Assembly (NCBI RefSeq): GCF_037975245.1
Contig: NC_092576.1
Coordinates: forward strand, 15,908,611-15,972,610
Length of the DNA: 64,000 nt
Origin: Apostichopus japonicus
Lineage: Eukaryota > Echinodermata > Holothuroidea > Aspidochirotida > Stichopodidae
Reading direction: 5' to 3'
Shown here piece after piece: positions 35,735-47,895 of the stretch. The notes beneath the pieces are model-generated. The model ran no database searches. It saw only the letters and a program-made list of their open reading frames with translations, and was not told where the DNA came from. Position numbers and translations under genes: made by a program. Positions within the stretch are counted from its first letter, which is position 1, and every line of letters starts with the position of its first letter.

Positions 35735-37256
35735 AGTCCAAGAGGGTTTGGTTAGGTGGGAAGGTAACCAATTGCCTGGTACATCACAATGTTCACAATG
35801 CATTCCTCTATATGAAACCTGACGATTGGCAAACCGACTGTGGTGGATGTGGCTGGGAGAGCAATGTTAAAGTCACCTAATAGCTAACCTAGAGCAGCTT
35901 TCATGGTAATCACATCAAAGTAAGAACAATGTGTCAGGTATGGCCCCAAGAGCAACAAATGGCCATCGCCAGTAATTATTGGTGGTGGGGTACCCCTGCC
36001 AGTGATCTATAATTGACCCCTCACGGCTGACCTAGGTCAGCTCATGAGGTAACCACTTGAAACCTACTGGTAAATGTTGGTTAGGACTTCAGATACAAGG
36101 GATGGGCATTGCCAGTAATTTTTATTGGTGGGGTACCGCTGACAGTAGACCCTCAATATGCCCATCCCCTCATTGACCTAGGTGAGCTCATGATTTGACC
36201 AGTTGAAACCTACAGGAAAATGATAGGTATCACTTCATATGTAAGGATGGGCATTTCCAGTATTTTTTATTGGTGGGCCACCACTGCCAGAGTCCGCCCA
36301 TCCCTTACATATAGAATCCTGTCAATAATTTTCCAGTAGTTTTCAACTGGTTAAATCATGAGCTGACCTAGATCAATGAGGGGGGGGGGATTGGGGGTCT
36401 ACTGGCAGGGGTACCCCACTAATATAAATTACTGGAAATGCCCATCCCTTACATATATAGAGTCCTGCCAATCATTTTACAGTAGTTTTCAACTGGTTAC
36501 CTCATGAGCTAATCTAGGTCAATGGGGATGGGCATTTTGGGGGTCTACTGGCAGGGTTACCCCACCAATGTAAATGACTGGAAATGCCCATCCCTTACAT
36601 ATGAAGTGATACCTATCATTTTCCAGTAATTTTTCAACTGGTTATCTCATGAGCTGACCTAGGTCAATGAGGGAATGGGCAATTTGGGGGTCTACTGGCA
36701 GGGGTACCCCCCCCCCCCCCCAATATAAATTACTGGAAATTCCCATCCCTTACATATGAAGTGATACCATTTTCCAGTAGTTTGCAACTGGTTACATCAT
36801 GAGCTCATCTAGGTCAATGGGGGATGGGCATTTTGGGGGTCTACTGGCAGGGGTACCCCACCAAAAAAAAATTACTGGCAATGCCCATCAGTTGTATCTG
36901 AAGCCCTAACCAACATTTTCCAGTAGGTTTCAAGTGGTTACCTCATGAGCTGACCTAGGTCAGCCTTGAGGGGTCAATTATAGATCACTGGCAGGGGTAC
37001 CCCACCGCCAATTATTACTGGCGATGGCCATTTGTTGCTCTTGGGGCCATACCTGACATATTGTACTTACTTTGATGTGTTACCATGAAAACTGATCTAG
37101 GTTAGCTATCAGGTGACTTTAAAATTGCTCTCCCAGCCACACCCACCACAGTCGGTTTGCCAGTCGTCTGGTTTCATATACAGGAATGCACTGTGAACAT
37201 TGTGATGTACAAGGCAATTGGTTACCTTCCCAGCTAACCAAACCCTCTTGGATCCC
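35735..37256. repeat. Long inverted duplication (arms about 400 bp, loop about 715 bp) in copy 2
   Basis: The left arm (about 35735-36135) starts CAAGAGGGTTTGGTTAG and the right arm (about 36852-37256) ends CTAACCAAACCCTCTTG. Both contain CACAATGTTCACA, the tryptophan/glycine-rich ORF and GACCTAGGTCAGC in opposite orientation. The loop is an array of the roughly 140-bp units also seen at 27740-28215. Transcripts would form a long hairpin. Confidence 0.88.
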
Positions 37257-38535
37257 GGTCTATTGGGATCATTATTAACATGATTAACATAATTATTAAG
37301 CTTTGAGAAATAACTTGGTGTTATGCTGTGCAAAGCTAATAATAATTTGGTAAAGCTGCTATTCCTGGCTTATAATTTGAGGGACCTAGATTTAAATGTA
37401 TACCTCCCAATATGTTATAAAATTTTAATGTAAATGTATGTTTATGATAATGTGAGTTATCATGTGCTATATCTGTATCTGTGCTTACACGTATATCATA
37501 TTTTCTGTTCACAGGTCAATAATGGTGCAGATTTTGGCTTCCTGAAGACAAGTGGGAGGCCATTTGTAGTTAAGAGAAACACTCTTTGTTCGTGAAGACT
37601 TAACTGGTGTCGATTTGGGGTACCACTTTAAAACGAAAGTCATGAGGAACCCTTGCCCAAGATTCTACTTTGCATTATTGTGCAGTGCTATACTTTTGCG
37701 ATTCATGTTTGATCCATTAACTTGTCTTAACTTTGTTAGAAAAAAATCAGATTTTCAGATTTTATTTACAGTGATTTCTTCTCTATCTGTCGAAAGTCAG
37801 CCTTTTGTAGACATCAGAAGTTTTATCAGAAATAAATACTGCCAACGTACACATTATTTGTGTTTCTTCTGCTCTCTATTCTTTCAGTGATGCTAGTCAG
37901 TGAAACTAGTCGGGTTTAATTCTTTCAGTGATTCTATTCAGTGCAACTAGTCAGTCGATACCGACTAAGAAAGGTTAGTCGGGAGAGGCACCATCCTGAC
38001 TAATGTAAAACCTGCTATAAACTAGACGGTGGCTCATATAAATTAGTCGGTAAAGACCGACTAATGTCACCAACTAATGTAACTGACTAATATACATTTA
38101 CCGACTAAGAAATTGTTGATCGACTAAGCTGACGGACTAAGATGACCGACTAAGAAATCCAACTGACTAAGGAATAAATTAGTCGGTATAGCAACTGACT
38201 AAGGCTATGTTAGTCGGGAGAGGCACCAGATGGACTAACGTTATGTTAGTCGGTGAACCAATTTAAGTTTTCAGTGATACTGTCCTTATTATGGGATTGA
38301 ATGATTGACTTCATATTATTCGTGTAGCTGTAGCTGACTTTCACGGCGTTTATGTTAAATATTTTTGGAGCTTTTGGTCTCGAGGGAAGAACTTTGTTAT
38401 TAACTTGAGGAAAGTACCTCCTACATTTGTTTTTTACGTCCATACTGAATGAACCAGATGTTTTTCCTAGTGCGGGTTCTCTTTTGTGCGCTCGGCGTAA
38501 GCTACCTTGTTTAGTAGTAGTATGTTGAGTTTCAT

Positions 38536-38745
38536 CTATCCGATCTGCTCAGTGATTAACCTCCGCCACGTATTACGATCTTGCGCAAGGTGTATTGCTT
38601 CCTCAAAATTGTTAATATTCACGTCCTTAAATTGCGACTTTATTTTTCCAAGCAAGGTAGTCACGGGCCTTCCTACTGTTTTATCAGTATGTCTTAGTGC
38701 TTGTCTTAAAGCAACCTTTGCAGGAGCTACCTTGTTTTGGTTGGG
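38536..38745 (-). mobile_element. 3' fragment of a LINE coding region
   Basis: The minus-strand frame reads ALRHTDKTVGRPVTTLLGKI, then KSQFKDVNINNFEEAIHLAQ and DRNTWRRLITEQIG, then a stop (38536-38538). The GRP…W/L…L…I…EEA..LAQDR..WRRLI pattern is the usual end of the endonuclease/RT polyprotein in invertebrate non-LTR elements. Only about 65 codons remain, directly after the CACTA-like element; the rest of the LINE is missing. Confidence 0.75.
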
Positions 38746-39389
38746 TTAATTGTGTGGATTCTGTGTATCCACTAGATTTCAATAAAATAATATATAAAGC
38801 CCAAGTCACATCGGACACAGAATCTAAGTCGTACATACCTACATAACTGCATAGAAATCCAGATCGTTGCATACTGATGAACCTAGTACACCACCACTCA
38901 GTATCCAAGAACTCGCTAACATTAAGGAAACTTCGCATGTGAAAACATTCGAGAATCGTACGAGAAACTGAATTCACAGCAAAGTGACATACACTTCCAC
39001 TAAAATGTATGGATATGACGATATATATCAGGATGTTATGCTGCTGTTATATTGTCATGAGAAGGTATTGATAAGAAAATATATTTTATTCACTCCTCTA
39101 AAGACTTTTGAAAATTGTATATGGGAGAGAGATTTTGGACGTCACGTCAGAGTAACAAAAAGGTGACGGGGGTTAGGGGAGTCAACCCATTGTCAGTGGT
39201 TGTACACCAGCTTTGTGTATTGCATGCAGCTAGACATACCATTCTTTTGTTAGATCTAAATCTTACCAGTTTTGTCTTTTTAGTTTGAATTATGTAAAAC
39301 ATATTGATTTTTTTTTTCGAGTTGTGTTGCATACCACATTGAATCTTTCAAATTCAAAGTAGCAAAGGGTCTTTTTATATAATTTCAAA
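38746..39389. other. Non-coding, with start of a low-copy repeat
   Basis: Part (39300-39370, GTTGTGTTGCATACCACATT) is repeated at 41025-41085. Otherwise nothing recognised. Confidence 0.5.
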
Positions 39390-40945
39390 TTTTAACATAC
39401 TTTTTAAAATAAAGGTCATTGGAGATCACGAATGGTCATTTTCTGAAAATGTAAATAGGTGCTACTTCTTCTTGACCTTTCGTCCAAACTTGCTGAATAG
39501 TTGTAGATATAACGTTTGAAAGGTGGTGAACCAAAGTTATTCAGGAAATTTTTATGGCGTTATGCGAGGGTACTAAACAGAGCGTTCTGTATAACATTTT
39601 AAGTTGTAATGTGTTCTTGGACAGCTTATGGGTTAACATCCCTGTGTCAAAGGTAGTGGAAGTGTCCCACGAAAGTTCAACAGAACTTTCTATAATTGAA
39701 AGTATATTCGGATATCACCATATAATAATAAGGGTTGTTTAATGTATAGTTTCATTTCATCATTTATACGTCACCTTACGAACGAACAACCGAGGGAAGA
39801 TAACTGAACGATGAGTGAAACGCAACAAAGATATTTGAAGTGAAACAGATGTTTGTATTATTTCAGGTAGACTGACTTGAACATTAAAAATTAAATAAAA
39901 TTAACAGCCTAAGAGATTTTTCAAAATGGAAACGTAAAAGAAAGTTGAGTATTTAAGTGCATATGATTAGGAACCCTCTTGGTTGGATAAAATATTGCTA
40001 TTATCTTCTAAAATTATGCAAGTTTTAGGTAATTATTCACCAGGTACTCTATTGTAAATTAATAGCCTAGCAGACTTTGCAAAATGGAAACGAGAATAAA
40101 AGTTAAGTATTTAATTGCATATGATTAAGAACCCTCTTTACTGCATACAATAGCTGCTTAAAAACACTCAATATCCTGTTTATAAGAACTAGTGGGTGGT
40201 TTGTATCACTTTCACACTTTACCTAACAGAGTGATCTCTTTGGGCTGTGTTACAGTGCATATATAAAGGAAGAACACAAATAACTCAACCATTTTACTGT
40301 TATGTATCTCTGTCTGAAGCATACTCCCCGTGAAGAAAAAGGCGTGAAGTTGACGGACTAATTCAGTTTTGGGCAAGATTAATATTCGTATTAATATTAA
40401 TATTAATAACAGAAAAGAAGAAGAGTTCCTGACACGCAATCGTTTTGCATCAAAAGTATAATATTGTGAGGATTCGCTGTAAGGTTTTTCTGTAGGGATA
40501 CCAGTAGTTTAAAGGTAAAACATATGTTTTCGTTTTAAATCTGTATAGTTAATATGTATAACATGTAGGCAGAATTATAGTATTTTATGTGTCGTAGTTC
40601 AAGAAAAGCATTTGTTTGCAATTATCTTTCTGTAGCTATGCCATTTTTCGAGGTTTTACTAATTAAAATATGCAAAATCTATGGAAAAGTTTTTTTCAAA
40701 GTTGTAATCATGATAACAAATTAATGTTGTTCTTCCAACAAATATGAATGCACAGCACACCTTTCAAATCACATATCTACTGTACGGCTATATTGCGTGC
40801 AGGATAGTATAGAGGAACGTACGTACAATATTAGTGTGTTACTAATGTCAGTTGGTGTATTAGTCGTCGTTAAATGCATATGTAATAGTAAGAACGTTTA
40901 TAGTCCTGGCTTATCGTTGCATAATTAGCCAATTTGCTGACGAAA
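39390..40945. repeat. Segmental duplication, copy A
   Basis: Collinear with 42245-43880, about 2.85 kb away in the same orientation. Shared blocks include GGTCATTTTCTGAAAATGTA, GGTGGTGAACCAAAGTTATT, TGTATAAAGGAAGAACACAA and TAGCCAATTTGCTGACGAAA. The copies differ by substitutions and indels (estimated 85-90 percent identity by eye). A third, shorter relative covers about 41975-42130. Confidence 0.88.
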
Positions 40946-42244
40946 ATGTTCTTCCTTTTGCTAAAGTTTTGCAAGATCCGAGACGTTATTCTCGCAAAAT
41001 AAGTTTGTTATGTGTTTTTCGACTTGTGTTGCATACCACATTGAATCTTTTAAACTCAAAGTAGCAATGGGTCTTTTTATATCTGCACGAGTTCAAATTT
41101 TAAACAAGATCAACGAAACTTGTAAACTTGTCTCCATAATGTTTTCCTATTACTATGAAGGAAATAGCGAAGTTGTGCAATGCAGAAAAGTATTTATAGG
41201 GAAAGTATACATCCTGGTAAACAAAACGAGCAATCATTATACAAAAAAGGGTAAGTCACACCAGCAATTGCACCGAAAATGTCAAAGATATACTTTAGAG
41301 GTTAAGTTCACGGGAAGGGAGGATCAAATTTTATCCCCAGAATTATCGGCACCAATAAGAGAATAAATAACTTACCTTAATTTGTCATTTGAATGGAGTC
41401 ATTCAAAGATAAGTTTATTCCGTGTGACGTTTATTCCGTGTGAGAACTTGACGTAGCTTTTTGTTCAGCAATAATTTATCGTAGGCGAGTCTTGCAATTT
41501 TATCGGCAAGCTTTCTTTCTAACTATTTACATTGTAGCAATGAAAGTGGCATCGCAAATAATTATTGAATAACCTTTATATATTCTGCTTTCCAATTAAA
41601 TTTCATTAACTAATTAACAATTTAACTGCAATACCAATATTAGAAAAGATAATGCTCTAAAACCAAATGGTATTAAACAAAAGTAGTAATATTTTATGGA
41701 AGACATGCAAAGGGAACTAGAAAATGAAATAGCAAGTCAGTTAAGGTTATTCGATTTTGCTAACACTGTGTGTAATGGTTGGTGTAAACTTGCTGAGGTT
41801 TGAAAGGTCTTAATTTATCAGTGATTATAATAATATCTTGACGTAAATGGTTAACTTATCACGATAGATAGCTGAACGCTTTCAGCCGTGGTATAGCTAT
41901 CGCGCAATTTTGCCGACTTTCTATCACTTTTTGCCACCGTGTTTGACCAACTGTCGTTTCGTCAATTTTAATTCCTTTAAGGGCCATTCTCTGAAAACGT
42001 AAGACATGTCACTCCTGCTGAGCTTTTGTCAAAATTTGCTGAATAGGTTGTTGATAAAAAGTTTGAGTGGTGGTGAACCAAATCTGTGAGGAATATTTTA
42101 TTGTCGTCATTGAGGGCCCAAAAACAGGGCGTTCTGTATTTTTTCAGTTATGATGAAACGTAGGCCACAGCTAATGCAATGGTCGATAGGACTAAAATGT
42201 CGTGATTGGTTTGTGTGAGTTATGTTTTCCTACATGCGATCAAT
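40946..42244. other. Spacer of the segmental duplication
   Basis: Holds an ATG ORF of 118 codons (41010-41366, plus) with no family resemblance that partly runs through repeated sequence. Not called as a gene. Partial repeat homology at 41025-41085 and 41975-42130. Confidence 0.45.
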
Positions 42245-43359
42245 ATTTTACATATGAAGGTCAGTGGACGTCACGAGCGGTCATTTTCTGAAAATGTAAA
42301 AAAGTGTTACTTATTCTAGACCATTTGTCCAAAGTTGCTTCATAGTTGTAGATATAACGTTTAAAAGGTGGTGAACCAAAGTTATTCAGGAAATTTTTAT
42401 GTCGTTATGTGAGGGTGCAAACAGTTTCACAGTTTCAGTTTTAGTATAACAGTATAATAGTTTAAGTATAACAGTTTAATTAAGTTGTAATGTACTTTTG
42501 GACAGCTTATAAGTTGAACCCCCTGTGTCAAATGTAGTAGAAGTGTCCCACGAAAGTTCAACAAAACTTCCATACTTGAAAGTATATACGGATATCATTT
42601 CAAAATAAGGGTTGTTTAATGTATAGTTTCATTTCATCATTATACGTCACCTTACGTGCGAACAACCGTGGGAAGATAACTGAACGATGAGTGAAACGCA
42701 ACAAAAATATTTTAAGTGACACATATGATTGCATTATTTCAGGGAAACTGACTTGAACATTAAAAATTAAATAAAATCAACAGCCTAAGAGACTTTTGAA
42801 CCCTCTTGGTTGTTTAAAATATTGCTATTATCTTTTAAAATAAGTTTAAGTTAATTATTCACCAGCTATTCCATTGTAAATTAATAGCCTAACAGACTTT
42901 TCAAAATGGAAACGAAAAAGAAAGTTGAATATTGAAGTGCATACGATTAAGAACCCTCTTGGCTGCATACAATAGCTGCTAAAACACTCAATATCCTGTT
43001 TATAAGAACTTGTTGACGGTTTGTATCACTTTCACACTTTACATAATATAGTGATCTCTTGAGCTGTGTTACAGTGCATGTATAAAGGAAGAACACAAAT
43101 AAGTCAATCATTTTACTGTTATGTATCTGTGTCTGAAGAAAACTCTCCGTGAAGAAAAAGTCGTGAAGTTGGCGGACTAATTCAGTTTTGGGCAGATTAA
43201 TATTCGTATTAATATTAATAACAGAAAAGAAGAAGAATTCCTGACACGCAATCGTTTTACAACAAAAGTATAATATTGTGAGGATTCGCTATAAGGTTTC
43301 TCTATTGGAATTCGAGTAGTTTGAATGTAATAAATATGTTTTCATTTGTAATCTCTATG

Positions 43360-43455
<96 letters not shown>

Positions 43456-43880
43456 TTTCCTGAAGGAAGGCAGAATTATAGTATTTTATATGTCGTAGTT
43501 TAAGAAAAGGGTAGAAATGAAGCATTTGTTTGCAATTATCTTTCTGTTGCTATGCCAGTTTCCAGGTTTTGCTAATTAAAATATGCAAAATCTATGGAAA
43601 TGCGTTTCAAATTGTAATCGATGATAATAATTTAACAATGTTGTTCTTACAACAAATATGCATGCACAGCACACCTTTCAAATCACATCATCTTCTGTAC
43701 GGCTACATTACGTGTAGAATAACACAGAGGAACGTACGTACAATATTAGCGAGTTACTATTGCTAGTTGGTGTATTAGTCGTCGGGAAATGCATGCGGAA
43801 TTTTAAGAACGTTTATAGGCCTGGCATATTGTTGCATAATTAGCCAATTTGCTGACGAAAATTTTCATCCTTTTGCTTAA
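42245..43880. repeat. Segmental duplication, copy B
   Basis: Partner of 39390-40945. Contains an expanded TA tract (43369-43452) where copy A has only TTAATATGTATAACATGTAG (about 40550-40569), and has lost a short block near 42795. Confidence 0.88.
43369..43452. repeat. (TA)n microsatellite
   Basis: About 83 bp of pure TA inside segmental copy B. Confidence 0.96.
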
Positions 43881-44084
43881 CTTTTGCATGATGCTCATTA
43901 TACTTTACAGTTGGAAAATTGTTGATATATTGAAAACTTGTTAAGTTACCCTCGCATATGAATGTCAGCATCTCAACTGTAGCGAAGTTGCAGAAACAGC
44001 ATCTTCACAATTTAGCACCTTTGCGTTTTCTTGGAGATGTGTGTCTAACATGTTACTGATTTTCTCGCAGATAAGAACAGGAAA

Positions 44085-44166
44085 ATGCTTGCGAGCAGGG
44101 TGACTACGTTGACTTGGTTGTGTGTCATTTTTTATTCACGTGTAGCTTTGTTAGCGAACGGGCAAG
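44085..44166 (+). CDS. Signal-peptide exon of an LRR protein
   Basis: ATG at 44085 opens MLASRVTTLTWLCVIFYSRV, then ALLANGQ, a secretory signal with hydrophobic core and small residues at the likely cleavage site. It ends in phase 1 at CAAG|GTAAGC. The next exon (44331) continues in frame. A TTTCTCGCAG just upstream (44061-44070) could be an acceptor for this exon if a 5' non-coding exon exists. The gene would encode an extracellular or membrane leucine-rich-repeat protein. Confidence 0.75.
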
Positions 44167-44330
44167 GTAAGCAACGTCCACAAAATACTGTTTAGTACTG
44201 CAAATGAAATATTTAGTCACCTTTAACATGTGTAGTTTACTTTCTAGCTCTACTTTAAGTAATTGCAGTGGTGCAAATTGTTCTGTTGTGTAAGCACAGT
44301 ATCTCATCCAACCTATTTATCATTTTCTAG

Positions 44331-44463
44331 ATGCATGTGGAGACCAAGGGATTTGCAATTGCTACTTTAAAGAGGAAGAAGCTATCCTCGTCTTTGTAGT
44401 TGACTGCTCATCACTTGGATTAACTCTGCCGCCTTCGAATTTCCCCCCGGAAACAAATAAATT
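44331..44463 (+). CDS. LRR N-terminal cap exon
   Basis: Acceptor CATTTTCTAG, 133 nt, donor AATT|GTGAGT, phases 1 to 2. Encodes DACGDQGICNCYFKEEEAIL, then VFVVDCSSLGLTLPPSNFPP and ETNKL. Cysteines C-x5-C-x-C-x15-C followed by S-x-L-x-x-L-P are the LRRNT cap that starts extracellular LRR solenoids (Slit, decorin and Toll-type). The cap shields the hydrophobic core of the first repeat. Confidence 0.85.
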
Positions 44464-47346
44464 GTGAGTCTGTCTTAAAACTCCTGAATGATTTGCAACT
44501 GTATCATAGTTTTCTGTATGGTTAGTAATGCGAATGGACAGTATGATCCCTGTTTCCGTGATTTTTACCTTAACATTCTAACATACATATTGTCAGGAAG
44601 ACGTGATAACTTACGGTATAAATGAATGCAATGTTACATGGGAACATTATCAATTCAGACGGTTATGCCTTCCTTTAGGGCAATATCTTAATCGTTCTAT
44701 ACGAGTTCTCGGAAAACGAAGAAACTAAACGAACCCACAGTTGTGTTCAAAGTTAAAAATATCATACTCAACCATCTCCGTTGACGGAGTACAATACAAA
44801 AGTATTATTAAGTTGTGTATTTTTGTGTGTCGTGACCAGCAAGTCTACTAAGCCTAATGAAACGTAATAGCTGAAGACCAAGAAAAAAATCAAACACAAT
44901 ACATGTGCAATCTTGGCATGACCCAGGCCGGATTGAAGAATATGGATATATTTTTGGACCAAGTCAGTTAAATGTATATTTTACTCTTAAAATTTTCTAT
45001 ATTGATATGGTTTATATATAAATTTTCTTCGCCAATAGACACTCAGGAAATTGGAGCAATTATCAGGATTAGCATAACTTTGTCAGGGGACATTCAAAGC
45101 ACAAAATGTGCATTTAAAAAGAGGAACATAGACTTGGGCTAGTCCTTAAGTGTTTATAACGACAAGTGTGTGTTTTTATGGGGAGGGGATTCAAATTGTC
45201 CATTCTAATTTAGGAAAAAGCCTAAGCGTTTACAAGGCGGGGAGTTGCCAGCACTGGGGTCATTGAAGCCGGTTATCTTGTAGGGGGTCTGTCAGATTGT
45301 GAAAGGTTTGTTTCATTTTCTCCTGAATCGACTGGGGAAACGGAGAGGGCAACATTAAAATTGATGAAATGCAACGCGCTACTCCACTCACATGCACCTG
45401 TGGGTGCTGCAACCTCATTAACATGTTCCCTCAAAGTGAATTTCAAATAACGAAATGTTAGAAAACGGAATCACTGAAAGTTCTTTTTTGTCTTTCAGCA
45501 ATGATTATTGGGGTAACTACCCCCTTATCCCACATACCACAAGCTATCACGCCAGCATTATTTTCCAAATATCCTACAGGTCTGTCATGTAAAGTATTTA
45601 CCCAGGACAAAACTCGTCTTAAACATAATTTGCGACCGGAGTTAAATGTAAACATATTTGCGAACCTGTTTTAGAAATTATTGCCATTGTTCCTGGACAA
45701 GCATAAAAACTAAAGTCAAACATTTGTTTAGTGCAATGCACCCATCTGCATATGTTCGACAACAATTTGCGAACATTTCATTGATTTCATTGGCTGTAGT
45801 TAGCTAAGGAACTTTTACAACTTAGTACTCATTGTCCAAAAAGTTTCAAACTCCATGTACCGGGAAGGCTGCCCGCCCAAATTTCCCGAGGACAAGAAAT
45901 TCGGGCAAAAGTCCTGAAAAAATTCTGGCAGCCTAAGAAGAGAAAAAAAAAAATTTGTATATATAAATATGCAGTAGCTTGCCCGAATCTTTTTCAAATG
46001 TTTGCCCGACAATTCTGTGAGAGGGTTTATGTTATTTGTTTTGTGACATTAATAGGCCTATTGATTTTCTGTTGTTAGCATCATGTTGCCCGATTTTTTT
46101 CGTGTAACACCACCGTTAGCGCAGCTAATCTGGGCTACCACGCTGTTTGCACTATCAAGAATTTGTCTAACTAGTCAACTGTATACCTGGACATCCCCGA
46201 CATGAGTGTATATAAGAAACGCTTTCTTGTTCATGGATGGTAGGGGTGCCTACAAGCCTTAAAGTACAGGTTTATCGTATTCTTTGTTATTTTTTATACT
46301 TTTTTTGTGAGACAAATTGCAGTCTCACCCGACACAGCGACATTATCCACTGTGTTAAAATAATAAATACGGAAACTTAATAGGAGCTTAAAAAATATAC
46401 TGTCCTATTTTTCCACTTCAAAGTAATCTTACCATTTTGTTAATCCTCCCTACTAAATCTTATTAAGTAACGTATTCTCGTACATTTGAGTTAACATGAT
46501 TTTATGTATTTATAGAAAATTAAGATTTATCGTATATGTTATGTTTTTATACAACAATATATACAGCCTACAATATATATTTCTTATATACATAGCTTTT
46601 GTTTATTGTAAACTAACCCATGAGATTCGTTAGACTTCTTGTATATTATTATTTTCAGGATAAAGGTAACCCTGCTTTTCTTTTAATTTTCGGGGGGGGG
46701 GGTGGGGGAGGAGTTTGCACCGCTAACACATTCTCATATATCCATTAATATTCGTACCATAAAAAGTAATATCATCCTAACTTTGTTAAAAACCCATCAT
46801 TTTAGTTCATAATTTGGTTGAAAATTCCTTTCATGGATCTGTCAGCAAATAGCTTGTGGTCTCTCCAAATAACACCTTTTCTAGTCTCGAGAACATCCAA
46901 ATGATCCAAACGTTGTAAATTTGTGTGTCTTTTCGTTGAAATGAAATCGTTGTGATGTAATGAGCATTTTTAGCCAAATATGATCACTTAAAGTGTACTC
47001 TCATTGAACACTATCGAACTAAAGAATTATTTTGATCATGAGGATGCGTTGTCGTTTTAAAGGAATAATTAAATACTGTCTCAGGTTTAGTAAACAAAGT
47101 AATATGCAAGGCCGGAGCTAGTGAAATCACCTACTGTTGTTCCCCCTTTATGAACATTTATATCGTAGATATGTAATTCACTTCATTAAACTGTGTTAAT
47201 TGCAAGCTCATTTGGGAGTAAAATTATGTAAGCATGTCAAAAATATCATCATTGTGGGTCAACACGTGTTATTAAATACATATTTACACATGTCGTGACT
47301 TTCATCCAGCATACTTAATAATTAATGAATCTCAGCTTCTTTTCAG
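44464..47346. other. Intron of the LRR gene
   Basis: Lies between the LRRNT exon and the first LRR exon. It contains a G-run (46691-46700) and possible short repeats rich in GCCCGA near 45860-46090; no exon recognised. Confidence 0.6.
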
Positions 47347-47418
47347 GTTACTTAATAAAAACAACTTGACGGCTCTCCCTGAACCATTATTTTCTGATAT
47401 GATTTCCTTACAGTATTT
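47347..47418 (+). CDS. Leucine-rich repeat exon (one 24-residue repeat)
   Basis: Exactly 72 nt, acceptor TTTTCAG, donor TTT|GTAAGT, phase 2 at both ends and in frame with the exon at 44463. Encodes LLNKNNLTALPEPLFSDMIS plus LQYL, the consensus LxxNxLxxLPxxxFxxMxxLxxL of a typical extracellular LRR. Symmetric one-repeat exons are the usual architecture of such genes and allow repeat number to change by exon duplication. Later exons were not found in the plus strand of this window. Confidence 0.88.
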
Positions 47419-47895
47419 GTAAGTTTACATATATTTTCAATTTATTATTAAGAGGCTAGGAAACATTTAGGGTTTCTAGGAACTATTTAAACCTGACTTT
47501 TATCCAAGAAAAAAAAAACTTTCTGTTCAACATTGATAAATTTACCAGAAATGATATTGCTTTTAATGACGTTTGCATCCGGGTATAAAAATATGGTATA
47601 TATAAGGGAAAAATCTACGCTATGACTGTCATTGTCTTTAAACCTTCAAAATGGGAGTTAAAAAGGCAAATGCATTGTAATCATACTGCAGATACATAAA
47701 TTTGAGACAAAAAATAACACAATGAGAAAATTATTCTTTGTTTGTACCAACTTATGTATTTCATGTTATATTTTATCTACATGACCATAAACTGAAATTT
47801 AGTACGTTAATTTCTTACATGAATTAAAAGGAAGAAAAATACCTCTTGTCCCTGTACAAAAGTGAATCAGTGAAACAAATACACCCCACAACTGC

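Larger units (their letters stand above)
33496..38276. mobile_element. CACTA-like DNA transposon, copy 2 (4.78 kb) with 3-bp target duplication
   Basis: Left end CACTGAAAAAATAAACTAGT and right end …TTTAAGTTTTCAGTG form imperfect inverted termini. The flanks are ATA on both sides (33493-33495 and 38277-38279), the 3-bp duplication expected of CACTA/EnSpm insertion. Subterminal GACTAA/TTAGTC clusters lie at about 33510-33760 and 37900-38270. It is collinear with copy 1 except for a solo LTR (34371-34937), a longer internal array with a large inverted duplication (35735-37256), and the absence of the MITE found in copy 1. The ORF homologous to 26985-27184 is frameshifted. Non-autonomous or dead. 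Confidence 0.85.

Noticed and set aside
41010-41366. 118-codon ORF with ATG
   Set aside because: Partly inside a low-copy repeat whose other copy (39297 onwards) is not open; no domain recognised. Kept as doubtful spacer only.
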